The translations under genes were made by a program, and so were the position numbers. Source: a bacterium (lineage in GTDB: Bacteria; Patescibacteriota; Minisyncoccia; Phycocordibacterales; UBA12445). From it: a stretch of DNA of 32,619 nt. Location of the stretch: contig JAUSIP010000006.1 in the NCBI GenBank assembly GCA_030648005.1, positions 1 through 32,619 of the forward strand, written 5' to 3'. Below the pieces are notes generated by a model. The model was not told the origin of the DNA. It saw only the letters and a program-made list of their open reading frames with translations, and ran no database searches. Positions 1 through 7,460 of the stretch are shown here, piece by piece. Within the stretch, counting starts at the first letter, position 1. Each line of letters opens with the position of its first letter.

Positions 1-1814
1 GTCGCGGTTAAGATATTCTTGCTTGTTGATGTGCTGAAACTAAAGGCAGACAGCGTGATCCCGCCACTTAAGGTGATGTTGCTCGAAGTGAAAGTACTAA
101 GATCCATTCCACCTTGATTAAACTCAATGGCTATCTTCGATATGTTTCTAGGGATGTTCGAGCTTCCTCGGAAGGGGCTTGTTCCGACAACTGAAGGTGG
201 AGTCACATTGGCCATCGTCTGTCCGGCTACGCCAGTAGTAAAGGTTATGGAGTAAGCCTGATTACCGGCTGTAAATCCGTTCTGATCTAGGAAGTTACCC
301 GAAAGATCCCTGACTCCCGACACAGTGAAGGTGTGCACAGTACTTGGAGCTAAACTAGCCGAAAGATTACATTTGGCCTGCGGTTCAAAGTTAGTCGGCG
401 GGAATGGATTATAGGACACACTTGTACAAAGATTCGTCACTGAACCGGCAGCAGTCAACGTTACTGTTGTAGTGGCGGTTGCAGATACAATCGTTGTGGT
501 TGTGGCGGTCTTATTAAGCATGAATCCAATGAATGACATGTCAAGCGAGACGTTAGTCTGCCCACTACCCGGGAAGGAACCCTGCACTGTTAAGGAAGAA
601 AGATCCGCGCCACCGCCGCCGAATGAAAACTCCTTGGAACTTGCAGAATTCTGCGGAGCAGATGTTGTCTGAACTATAAAATCTGCTGAGTTGTCATTCT
701 TATCGAAGCCATTACCCTTGCCAGCATCAATCCCGCCTGAAGTCATCGTGCTAGCGGTTGAAGTGGCTGTAGGATAACCCTGGGCAATACGCTCCATACT
801 TGTACCATCTTGAAGATTTAGCGGGGCACCTGAAGTGCTTGTGGTATCGGTATCCTCACAATTAGCCGTCGGCTGCGTACCCCAACAAACCAGATCTATT
901 TTAGAAGAAGTAGCATTGGCAAGAGTTGAAGATGTAGCGATTGATAATCCGCCATTCACTACCAAAGTAAACTGACCGGCGGTAATAGTGTCATAGGTGG
1001 CATCAAGCGACACTGACCCACTATAGTTGGTAGCTGAACCGATCAGAAAGAAGCCGTTGCCGGGGATAACCTTCTTAATGTAGGTCAAGGTTTTCTTTTG
1101 AGCGGCACCGGCGGAATTGAATAAGTAAAGATTCAGAGGAACATCTGAGACGTTAATATCTGTTGCACCTGTATTATACAGTTCTATAAATTCATCCTCG
1201 GTGTTACCTGTCGCACCGAGTTTAATCTCGCTTACCTTAAGAGGGGCACTCTGGGTTAAAACCACCTTTTTGTTCGAGGCGAAGGCGGTACCGACTGCGG
1301 TACCGCTAGTACTAGCATAATTCGCTTGAAAAGCTACGTTGAAGGCGTGAGTGTTGGTTATACCGGAAGCAGCCGTAGTGGAAGCAATAACATAAAACTG
1401 CACCCCGGATGAGGTAACAGAAACGGCGGTCGACGGAGTTAAGGTAATCTGTGCACCGTCAGTCATCGGCGAAGTTGAAGCCGCGCCCGCAACAAACGTA
1501 TCCTGATCAAGCTGGAAACCGAAAGAGGCGCCGGACTCCTTCCAAAGAGTAACTCTGGAGATCTCGCCGTTGGCTAAAGTGGAAGAGGCAATGATCTGAA
1601 CTCCTACCTTGGTTAGCGTGTCCGAACCGGATGACTGGGTCAGCCGAAATTGAGCTAAGGGTATAATAGCCCCTGCACCAACATTAATAGTCGGCTCGAA
1701 AAGCACATCTATCGGAGGGGCTTCCTCTGTAATTGCCGCGAAAGCCAGTGGCGTACTTGCGATTAAAGCAAAAAAGGCGGTCAATACCGATAAGAGAAAT
1801 TTTTTAAAATCCAT
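1..1814 (-). CDS. Secreted lamin-tail domain / bacterial Ig-like surface protein (partial, runs off left edge)
   Basis: This ORF is missing from the track because it has no stop inside the window. I translated it from an ATG at 1814 (MDFKKFLLSVLTAFFALIAS...) and checked that the frame is open at both its start and the window edge. About 604 codons are present. A signal peptide ends near residue 26. Around residues 190-330 is a lamin-tail-like domain (LKVSEIKLG..., EDEFIELYNTG). From about residue 400 there are two Big_5/SbsA-type Ig-like modules (for example PPSVVGTSPFRGSSNIP). Ser, Thr and Ala are abundant, as in many CPR surface proteins. Lamin-tail domains in bacteria usually occur in secreted or surface proteins and are thought to bind proteins or polysaccharide, but the ligand here is unknown. 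The C-terminus lies outside the window, so anchoring cannot be judged. Confidence 0.8.
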   Translation of the reverse strand, partial: MDFKKFLLSVLTAFFALIASTPLAFAAITEEAPPIDVLFEPTINVGAGAIIPLAQFRLTQSSGSDTLTKVGVQIIASSTLANGEISRVTLWKESGASFGFQLDQDTFVAGAASTSPMTDGAQITLTPSTAVSVTSSGVQFYVIASTTAASGITNTHAFNVAFQANYASTSGTAVGTAFASNKKVVLTQSAPLKVSEIKLGATGNTEDEFIELYNTGATDINVSDVPLNLYLFNSAGAAQKKTLTYIKKVIPGNGFFLIGSATNYSGSVSLDATYDTITAGQFTLVVNGGLSIATSSTLANATSSKIDLVCWGTQPTANCEDTDTTSTSGAPLNLQDGTSMERIAQGYPTATSTASTMTSGGIDAGKGNGFDKNDNSADFIVQTTSAPQNSASSKEFSFGGGGADLSSLTVQGSFPGSGQTNVSLDMSFIGFMLNKTATTTTIVSATATTTVTLTAAGSVTNLCTSVSYNPFPPTNFEPQAKCNLSASLAPSTVHTFTVSGVRDLSGNFLDQNGFTAGNQAYSITFTTGVAGQTMANVTPPSVVGTSPFRGSSNIPRNISKIAIEFNQGGMDLSTFTSSNITLSGGITLSAFSFSTSTSKNILTA

Positions 1815-1916
1815 TACTTAAAAATTATTCTGATAATATCTTTTTAACAATCTATTGTTATAATACACCCGCCCCCACATACTTTTCCAAAAAAACTGTT
1901 GATAACTCAGTAATTA

Positions 1917-1944
1917 TTGATTTTTTTTACGGAAATGTTATTAT
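1917..1944 (+). promoter_or_regulatory. Putative promoter of tRNA-Lys
   Basis: TTGATT (1917-1922) and TATTAT (1939-1944) are separated by 16 bp and lie 19 bp upstream of the mature tRNA 5' end. The spacing and position fit a sigma-70-type promoter. This is sequence matching only. Confidence 0.45.
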
Positions 1945-1963
1945 GCCTCTACCGTATAAACAT

Positions 1964-2036
1964 GCGCCCATAGCTCAGCTGGTAGAGCACTCGCCTCTTA
2001 AGCGATTGGTCATTGGTTCGAATCCAATTGGGCGCA
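1964..2036 (+). tRNA. tRNA-Lys (anticodon CTT)
   Basis: A full cloverleaf folds by eye. The acceptor stem is GCGCCCA/TGGGCGC, the D-arm is GCTC-AGCTGGTA-GAGC, the anticodon arm is CTCGC-CTCTTAA-GCGAT, and the T-arm is ATTGG-TTCGAAT-CCAAT, with discriminator A at 2036. The anticodon at loop positions 34-36 is CTT, which reads the Lys codon AAG. The outer anticodon-stem pair (C/T) is mismatched; E. coli tRNA-Lys has a non-Watson-Crick pair at the same place. CCA is not encoded (CAG follows), so it must be added by a nucleotidyltransferase. The antisense ORF at 1949..2170 is a shadow of this gene. Confidence 0.95.
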
Positions 2037-2068
2037 CAGAAGGATCGGGTTCGAGTCTTTCTTAATAT

Positions 2069-2074
2069 TATAAT
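2069..2074 (+). promoter_or_regulatory. -10 element for cold-shock gene
   Basis: A perfect TATAAT sits 12 nt before the ATG at 2087. There is no Shine-Dalgarno sequence between them, so the transcript would have almost no leader. No convincing -35 is visible. Co-transcription with the upstream tRNA is an alternative. Confidence 0.35.
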
Positions 2075-2086
2075 AATCAAACGACA

Positions 2087-2284
2087 ATGACAGGAACAAT
2101 AAAGAAGATTACAGACAAAGGTTTCGGTTTCATCACTGCCGAGGGTCTTGCCAAGGATCTCTTCTTCCACAGCAACTCTCTGGTTGGTGTGCGATTTGCT
2201 GAGCTCCGAGAGGGCGACACTGTCTCTTTCGAGACAGAGCAGTCACCTAAGGGACCGGCTGCCGTAAACGTACAAAGAGCGTAA
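2087..2284 (+). CDS. Cold-shock domain protein (CspA family)
   Basis: This 65-residue single cold-shock domain (MTGTIKKITDKGFGFITAEG...) is the normal length for the family. The RNP1-like motif KGFGFI (residues 11-16) and the RNP2-like motif DLFFH (about residues 24-28) are both intact. Proteins of this family bind single-stranded RNA and DNA, melt RNA secondary structure, and act as RNA chaperones in the cytoplasm. The gene lies directly after tRNA-Lys and is closed by a strong terminator, so it is probably a single-gene unit or is co-transcribed with the tRNA. The start is fixed by domain homology, because cold-shock proteins begin a few residues before the first strand. Confidence 0.93.
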   Translation: MTGTIKKITDKGFGFITAEGLAKDLFFHSNSLVGVRFAELREGDTVSFETEQSPKGPAAVNVQRA

Positions 2285-2310
2285 AAGTCTGTAAGTTTTA
2301 GCATAAAAAT

Positions 2311-2339
2311 GCCCCCACTTAAGGTGGGGGTGTTTTTTT
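2311..2339 (+). terminator. Rho-independent terminator after csp
   Basis: The stem CCCCCAC/GTGGGGG has a 5-nt loop and is followed by TGTTTTTTT. It starts 27 bp after the csp stop. It also lies directly behind the stop of the minus-strand gene at 2341, so it may serve both directions. Confidence 0.85.
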
Positions 2340-2340
2340 G

Positions 2341-2829
2341 TTATAGCATATACCCATCATCATATGACGGTTCTTCTTTGTGTGATTCATCCACTTCTTC
2401 TTCCGGCAAATTAGTATACTTCGGTGGTACTGATATGACGGCCGGACAATCCTTGTCAAAACCCTCAGGATGATCGAGATAGCGGTAACCTCGATAATAC
2501 TCGTTAGCCTCAAAATTGAAATATAGATATTCTACATACTGTTGATTTTCGTCCCCCCAACTGCAATAAATTGTCCCCCAGAAGAAAATGGTTTTACCGT
2601 CAAACCACCTAGGTATCTGGGACTTATCAATCTTAAACAGAAGCACTAGATGTTCGAGTAGTTGGACACCCATTACCGGCTGTCCCTCAAGCTCTACTCT
2701 CAAGTTTCTGCCAGTCATAATCTTATCGCGCTTCTGATGTTTAGAATAGTAGGAACCCATCCTGCTTGGCATGAAAAACCAGTAACCCCTGACGCGCGAC
2801 CTGATCTGAATCTTAGGATCTATAGACAA
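2341..2829 (-). CDS. Hypothetical protein
   Basis: I do not recognise this family. The reading frame gives 162 residues with no signal peptide or membrane segment, aromatic-rich stretches (RGYWFFMPSRMGSYYS, FFWGTIYCSWGDE) and an acidic C-terminal tail (LPEEEVDESHKEE). The track start is a TTG codon. There is no in-frame ATG or GTG between it and the upstream stop near 2890, so the true start is uncertain: TTG, or an internal ATG at residue 20 or later. It converges on the csp terminator. It is probably a real cytoplasmic protein, because composition is coherent along the frame, but no function can be offered. Confidence 0.55.
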   Translation of the reverse strand: MSIDPKIQIRSRVRGYWFFMPSRMGSYYSKHQKRDKIMTGRNLRVELEGQPVMGVQLLEHLVLLFKIDKSQIPRWFDGKTIFFWGTIYCSWGDENQQYVEYLYFNFEANEYYRGYRYLDHPEGFDKDCPAVISVPPKYTNLPEEEVDESHKEEPSYDDGYML

Positions 2830-3006
2830 ATCTAAGGATATCTTCTCTACACGGGCCTCAAAATTTATATTCTCATTTCCAAAAGGTATCTAGAATCAGC
2901 CTCCCGTCGGTTGATAATTTAAAGAACCCTTTTATTTCTTGGGTCATTATGGCATAATCACCACCAGATAATCAATAGAAACGTAGAAAAAAGGTGGTGT
3001 GCATTC

Positions 3007-3609
3007 ATGCGTTTGCCATATATTATAGAAGAGGTCATTGTCCTAGTGTTAAGTGTCAACAAGCTTATAGAGGCTATTCTAGAAAGAAGGTCGATCATAC
3101 GTGTTCATCGCGATCAGAGAATGGATGACAGATGCTGGCTTGATGACTATCCGGTATGGCTAATGCTTAACGACACGCCGGAGGAACCGGCGAAACTTCC
3201 GGTCCACGAAGAGATGATGAATCTTTGTAAGAATTTCTATGTGTTCCGTAGGGAACCGAAGGCGGATAAAATCCCACCGCGGGCTATTAGAGACCGACGC
3301 CTATGGGACAAGGATCTTTATGCCCCTACTTTGATCAGAACTAACCTGATCAAAGAGCTCTTTAAAATACAGGTGTCTATTAAGAATCATCGCGACATAA
3401 GTTACCGTCATCGTACAACTGAAGATGATCGGATGCTTTATTCAATCCTCCCAGAAAAGATGCCAGCCGACTTCAGGCTTCCGCCACGTAAAGATTTCCT
3501 GGAAGATGGCAAGGCTCCGATTGCCGGCTGCCCGGCCTTCCACAAAAGCCATGACTCGTGTCCTAAAGATATTCCATGTAACACTCATGCATGGGGTCCA
3601 TGTACTTGA
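3007..3609 (+). CDS. Hypothetical protein with HRDQRMDDRCWLDDYPVW motif
   Basis: A 200-residue protein. After an N-terminal segment that looks helical (MRLPYIIEEVIVLVLSVNKLIEAIL) it carries a striking motif, IRVHRDQRMDDRCWLDDYPVW (about residues 31-51). From memory, I associate similar HRD...DDRC.LDD motifs with uncharacterised CPR proteins; I know of no function. Several Cys and His residues near the C-terminus (GCPAFHKSHDSCPKDIPCNTH) could bind metal, which is speculation. The start is supported by AAGGTGGTG about 10 nt upstream of the ATG. The gene stands alone and is followed by its own terminator, so it is probably monocistronic. Confidence 0.7.
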   Translation: MRLPYIIEEVIVLVLSVNKLIEAILERRSIIRVHRDQRMDDRCWLDDYPVWLMLNDTPEEPAKLPVHEEMMNLCKNFYVFRREPKADKIPPRAIRDRRLWDKDLYAPTLIRTNLIKELFKIQVSIKNHRDISYRHRTTEDDRMLYSILPEKMPADFRLPPRKDFLEDGKAPIAGCPAFHKSHDSCPKDIPCNTHAWGPCT

Positions 3610-3620
3610 TGAATTCACAT

Positions 3621-3653
3621 ATCCCTGCAAAGTGGCGGGGATTTTATTTTTTA
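3621..3653 (+). terminator. Rho-independent terminator
   Basis: ATCCCTGC/GCGGGGAT forms an 8-bp stem (one T-G pair) with a 6-nt loop, followed by TTTATTTTTT. It closes the + gene ending at 3609 and overlaps the last codons of the convergent minus-strand cohesin gene. Confidence 0.8.
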
Positions 3654-5095
3654 GACCTGCCGATGTGAAATAGTTTTTTATCAATATCTCGAATTTGACT
3701 CTCCAGATAGGTCTCAGCAACACTGAGATGGTTGAGAAGCACCTTTCTAATAGCTTTCTCCTCGTGAGTTAGCTCCCTCTTAGTATGGGCATGATCCAAC
3801 TTTTCCATCTGCTCTTCGATATCTTCCTTCAACTCACGAAAGACTGCGTGCAAGCCCGTCTCACTTTCCCGGATCTCTTTATTAAGCTCCTTCCTAAGAG
3901 CCCTAAACTTGTGCCAGCCATAGAACATTATGAATATCAAGATGCCGGATAAGGCAAGCAGTGAGATTATCAAGGTCAGCATGTTTACAACAACAGTGCC
4001 GATACGAATTATGGCCAGCTCATTGACGGCTATCGGTAATTTATCTGTTGATTCACTTTTTGCACCTCGGCTATCTTGAACCTCTACAGAGAATTTGTAT
4101 ATTCCTCCGGAAACCTGCTTGTCATAAACGAAAGCGAATTCTCCCGACTTATCAACCTTTATACTATAGTCAACCGGCTGATCAATATCTTTCTGCAGAT
4201 GCAGAGTTACGGTCGAATTTGGATATGTCTTGCCTTTGATTATCAAATTCTCTCCGTAATTCAACTGCCTCGGGTACTCAGTGATCTCTGGCTTATCTAA
4301 CGGAGTGATATTTAACTCAATTGATGATTCGAGGAATTTATTGGAATCATAGAATGCCCTGGCTGTTATCGTATGCTTGCCCGGGTCTAATAACGGTAGG
4401 GTGTACTCCTTAGCATCGTCATCAGACCATATGTTGAAATCGCCCTGATCCGCCCGCACCTCATAATGATCTATGGGTGATTTAAGATTTTTAACTTCAA
4501 ATCTTAATTTTGGGCGCGGATTGTCTGATACTGATCCACCCACAGGAATTACAATGAATTTCACCTCTGGAGTCGGAAAGTAGGGCGAAGAAACCTGTTG
4601 TTCCAGTAGATAACCACCCTTGTCTAATTTAGCAAGTATATTAGTACCCTGTCCGTCATTCGCAAGAATAGAAGCGGATGTCAGCGAAACTGACGCCAAC
4701 CCAGGAGCCTTAACCTTAAAGATAACCTGCAGAATTCGTCCATCCGAGCCGATAAAACCAGGGTTTAAAACCACACCCTCGAAGCTCACCTGGCCGGCGC
4801 TGTTGTCAAAAACCGGATCCTGAACCCAGAGATTCACCTCAGACCCATTTTTAGACAATCCAACTACTGATAGCTTCTCAGATGGAAAGAGGAGAATGCC
4901 TTGCACTGCATTCATAGCCTGATCTGCACTCGATACCACAACAGAGACAGTGAAGGTCTTACCTACAACGTAAGTACCCTGCGCCGGAGAGATAGACATG
5001 GAGGCGGCCGAGGCCTGACTGCTTAAAAATAAGATGTTAAAAAATATATTTAAGAAAATCGCAAAAAGAAGTTTTCTAAAATATTTTTTTTCCAT
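3644..5095 (-). CDS. Membrane-anchored cohesin-domain protein with cytoplasmic coiled-coil tail
   Basis: A 483-residue protein with a signal peptide (residues 1-31, ending SSQASAA). A cohesin-like domain follows at about residues 33-170 (SPAQGTYVVGKTFTVSVVV...MNAVQGILLFP...EVNLWVQDP). Two Ig-like regions lie at about 175-365, then one membrane helix (about 370-395, MLTLIISLLALSGILIFIMFYGW) and a charged, probably coiled-coil tail (RALRKELNKEIRESE...). Cohesins bind dockerin modules, and a dockerin protein is encoded two genes upstream. The predicted topology puts the cohesin outside and the tail in the cytoplasm. The ATG at 5095 overlaps the upstream gene by 20 bp, which suggests translational coupling. 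This is the last gene of the minus-strand locus. Confidence 0.82.
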   Translation of the reverse strand: MEKKYFRKLLFAIFLNIFFNILFLSSQASAASMSISPAQGTYVVGKTFTVSVVVSSADQAMNAVQGILLFPSEKLSVVGLSKNGSEVNLWVQDPVFDNSAGQVSFEGVVLNPGFIGSDGRILQVIFKVKAPGLASVSLTSASILANDGQGTNILAKLDKGGYLLEQQVSSPYFPTPEVKFIVIPVGGSVSDNPRPKLRFEVKNLKSPIDHYEVRADQGDFNIWSDDDAKEYTLPLLDPGKHTITARAFYDSNKFLESSIELNITPLDKPEITEYPRQLNYGENLIIKGKTYPNSTVTLHLQKDIDQPVDYSIKVDKSGEFAFVYDKQVSGGIYKFSVEVQDSRGAKSESTDKLPIAVNELAIIRIGTVVVNMLTLIISLLALSGILIFIMFYGWHKFRALRKELNKEIRESETGLHAVFRELKEDIEEQMEKLDHAHTKRELTHEEKAIRKVLLNHLSVAETYLESQIRDIDKKLFHIGRSKK

Positions 5096-5963
5096 AATAT
5101 CTTGCTATTGATAATAGTAGCAGGAAAAATAGAATAATACACGTGATAACTACGAATATTGACTGTTGATAAAAAGGGATATTTGAAGGCGACAAGAACG
5201 CAATCTTCTCGTTACCATTCTTATCTACGGCCATAACAAAGATCCAGCTCTTTAAATCTTGATCTCGCAAAACAAAAGGAGATCCGGCAACAATCCAATT
5301 ATCAGGCTTAGGCTTGAATATTCCTCGGTCTTCCGACACTTCATAATGATCAACCCCACTCCCCTTATCTTGAGTTGCAAAAACCAGAAAATGTTTGTTG
5401 TCCAGAAGATTTGGATCCCTAGAAATAATGGGGAGAAAATCCTCCGGTGCCGTTTCATCTTCAATATTTGAGCTGTTCGTTTTTAAATCCCCAGCTGTAT
5501 CTATACTTAATTCATCAAATTTAAGTGCTGCTGATGTACCCCTTCCGTCATTCAAGAGAGCTTGAGTAGTCTTCTCAAAAGTAACAGTGCCAGAGCCCCT
5601 ACTGATAACTTCAAAGTTTAATGTCAGTAACAAACCCTTCGCGCCTTGATAACCACCAGGAATAACCCCCTGGAAAATGACGGCGCCCTTCTCTGTCTTT
5701 GGAGCCTGGATCCATAAATTTATAATAGAATTCCCATCGTTCCAATCCTTGAGTCTTAGTACTCCGCTCGGATATTTAACAGCCACTTCTAGGGCATTGA
5801 TCTTCTCACTGGAAGAGTCTAGAAGCACTTGCACCTTAACAACGGACCCGACTCCGGCCGAAATTGAAGCTGGTTCAAAATATAATCTCGATGCCTCTGT
5901 CTTAAATGGAGAAACAACCACCAGTAGTATCAAAATTTTAAGGATTATATTTTTATTTTTCAT
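5076..5963 (-). CDS. Membrane-anchored cohesin-domain protein (short)
   Basis: A 295-residue protein with a signal peptide (MKNKNIILKILILLVVVSPFKTEAS). A cohesin-like domain spans about residues 28-155 (PASISAGVGSVVKVQVLLD...NALEVAVKYPSG...IINLWIQAPK...). A short Ig-like region follows, and a C-terminal membrane helix (FVVITCIILFFLLLLSIARYYGKKIF) leaves only a few cytoplasmic residues. It is a shorter paralogue of its two neighbours, sharing the NLW(V/I)Q and NDGRGT-type motifs. The 3' end overlaps the next cohesin gene by 20 bp. The 102-bp gap before it contains a large hairpin repeat (5979-6056), which separates it from the dockerin gene and could attenuate or process the transcript. Confidence 0.82.
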   Translation of the reverse strand: MKNKNIILKILILLVVVSPFKTEASRLYFEPASISAGVGSVVKVQVLLDSSSEKINALEVAVKYPSGVLRLKDWNDGNSIINLWIQAPKTEKGAVIFQGVIPGGYQGAKGLLLTLNFEVISRGSGTVTFEKTTQALLNDGRGTSAALKFDELSIDTAGDLKTNSSNIEDETAPEDFLPIISRDPNLLDNKHFLVFATQDKGSGVDHYEVSEDRGIFKPKPDNWIVAGSPFVLRDQDLKSWIFVMAVDKNGNEKIAFLSPSNIPFYQQSIFVVITCIILFFLLLLSIARYYGKKIF

Positions 5964-5978
5964 TTTTAATTTTTTATT

Positions 5979-6056
5979 GTCATTGCGAGGAATTTTTATG
6001 ACGAAGCAATCTCTTGTTGCGACAGGATTTGAGATTGCTTCGTACCTCGCAATGAC
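5979..6056. repeat. Nested palindromic repeat (GTCATTGCGAGG / GCAATGAC type)
   Basis: The outer arms GTCATTGCGAGG (5979-5990) and CCTCGCAATGAC (6045-6056) enclose inner arms ACGAAGCAATCTC (6001-6013) and GAGATTGCTTCGT (6031-6043). All four arms are perfect. I recall similar GTCATTGCGAGG...GAAGCAATCTC repeats as widespread intergenic palindromes in unrelated bacterial genomes. Only one copy is present here, between two genes of the cohesin/dockerin locus. Confidence 0.85.
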
Positions 6057-6065
6057 GACAGTGGC

Positions 6066-7460
6066 CTAGCCTGTCCAGTAGAACGCCATAATACTAAAAT
6101 CTCTCAGGGTTATACTGCCATCCGGCCAAAGTTTGCTATCTATATTATTCTTCACGTCCACCGGCAATACCCGCTTCCACCAAAAAGCCACGATTGAAAA
6201 GTCGACCAAATTCACCTTGCCATCTCCATTGACATCACCCTTAGCGGGAAGTTGTTTTATCGCCCCCTTTAAAAGATTTTTAGTTCCAACCTTGAATCCA
6301 ACCGCCTGACCAAAAGAGGATATCAGCCCCTCTGACGCAGACTTAGACTTCGCCGTGTGATCACCGATCTCAAGCGGACTGGTATCCAAGTTATAAAGAT
6401 AGGCTCCATCTTTATCTGCATTTGTTTTAGCAAAAAGTTCAATCTCAGAATTAATGGCTATTACAACCTCTGACTTCGGAATAGACTGGCCCAAGATAGC
6501 AATGTTGTCCCCGCGTTTTACCTCAAGTTTATCTACATCAATAGTCGGTGTAATAAAAATGCCGGAGATCACAGCCGATGCTCCATCGGTAATAAAAATA
6601 GGGAATGTAAATATAGATGATTTGCGGTTGCTATTGTCTGCGCTGTAAATACCAAAGACATAGTTGCCTGTATTCAAATTACTTAAGGTAACTTCGAAGT
6701 TGGCATCCGGCCCGGCAATGGTAGTGATGGCTATCTGCCCATCCTTCAGAACTGTTACCTTACTTAAGGGGTATGCCCTACCCTTAAATGTAGCTTTGGC
6801 AAGCGTTGCGGTTGCCGGCGTAGGACTGGGACTAACACCAGAACCTCCTCCCCCACCACCACTACTCCCCCCTCCACTAGCGGCACCAGGTGAAGGAGAT
6901 GGTGAAGGGGGCGGGGGTGTTGGTGAGGGGGCTGGAGAAGTCGGGGTGGCTGATACTTCACTTGAGGTTGCGATAGTATCATTCAACGAATCAAGCGCCT
7001 TAACTATAAAAAAGTATTCTGTGCCTCCCGTAAGGCTTGTTCGCGAAGAAGTTAAGACATTGCCCACATTAGTCAGGGTGTAAGGTCCACCAGAGACAAG
7101 CGATTGCCCAACACTATAAGTAGATGGTGTCAATCCCAAGAATCCATCGGAGCCTGTCCACGTCAAGTCAACCTTCTCGACTCCGGCTGTAGCAGAAAGT
7201 ACAGGAGAAGTTACAAAGGGGAAATATAAAAATCCCGTATTCAATCCAAAACTGGTCGCAGTACTAGTGCCAATAGCCACTTGCGAAATAGTGCTTAACA
7301 ATCGGAAACTACCGGAAGAAGAGAATGCTGCCGGAGCCAAAACAGGATGGGAAGATATGAAACTTGCCGACGTAAATTCATCGGCATGAACAGAGATGAC
7401 CGCAAAGAAAAATATCGCGATAAAAGCGGAAATTTTAAATTTATAGTTTAGGCGTTTCAT
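6066..7460 (-). CDS. Secreted dockerin type I protein with FN3-like domain
   Basis: A 464-residue protein. The signal peptide is at residues 1-26 (MKRLNYKFKISAFIAIFFFAVISVHA). A fibronectin-III-like domain lies at about 85-175 (AGVEKVDLTWTGS...EYFFIVKALDS), then a Pro/Ser and Gly-rich linker (about 175-215), then carboxypeptidase-regulatory/Ig-like sandwich regions (about 215-400). A C-terminal dockerin ends the protein: a canonical calcium-binding repeat (DVNGDGKVNLVDFSIVAFWW) and a second, degenerate one (DSKLWPDGSITLRDFSIMAFYW). There is no membrane helix, so it should be exported and soluble unless held by a cohesin. The flanking genes encode cohesin proteins with membrane anchors, making them candidate partners. 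It overlaps the upstream cohesin gene by 20 bp. No catalytic domain is visible. Confidence 0.85.
   Translation of the reverse strand: MKRLNYKFKISAFIAIFFFAVISVHADEFTSASFISSHPVLAPAAFSSSGSFRLLSTISQVAIGTSTATSFGLNTGFLYFPFVTSPVLSATAGVEKVDLTWTGSDGFLGLTPSTYSVGQSLVSGGPYTLTNVGNVLTSSRTSLTGGTEYFFIVKALDSLNDTIATSSEVSATPTSPAPSPTPPPPSPSPSPGAASGGGSSGGGGGGSGVSPSPTPATATLAKATFKGRAYPLSKVTVLKDGQIAITTIAGPDANFEVTLSNLNTGNYVFGIYSADNSNRKSSIFTFPIFITDGASAVISGIFITPTIDVDKLEVKRGDNIAILGQSIPKSEVVIAINSEIELFAKTNADKDGAYLYNLDTSPLEIGDHTAKSKSASEGLISSFGQAVGFKVGTKNLLKGAIKQLPAKGDVNGDGKVNLVDFSIVAFWWKRVLPVDVKNNIDSKLWPDGSITLRDFSIMAFYWTG

Noticed and set aside
472-672. Small + strand ORF of 66 residues
   Set aside because: It lies inside the open minus-strand lamin-tail frame and has no start signal of its own.
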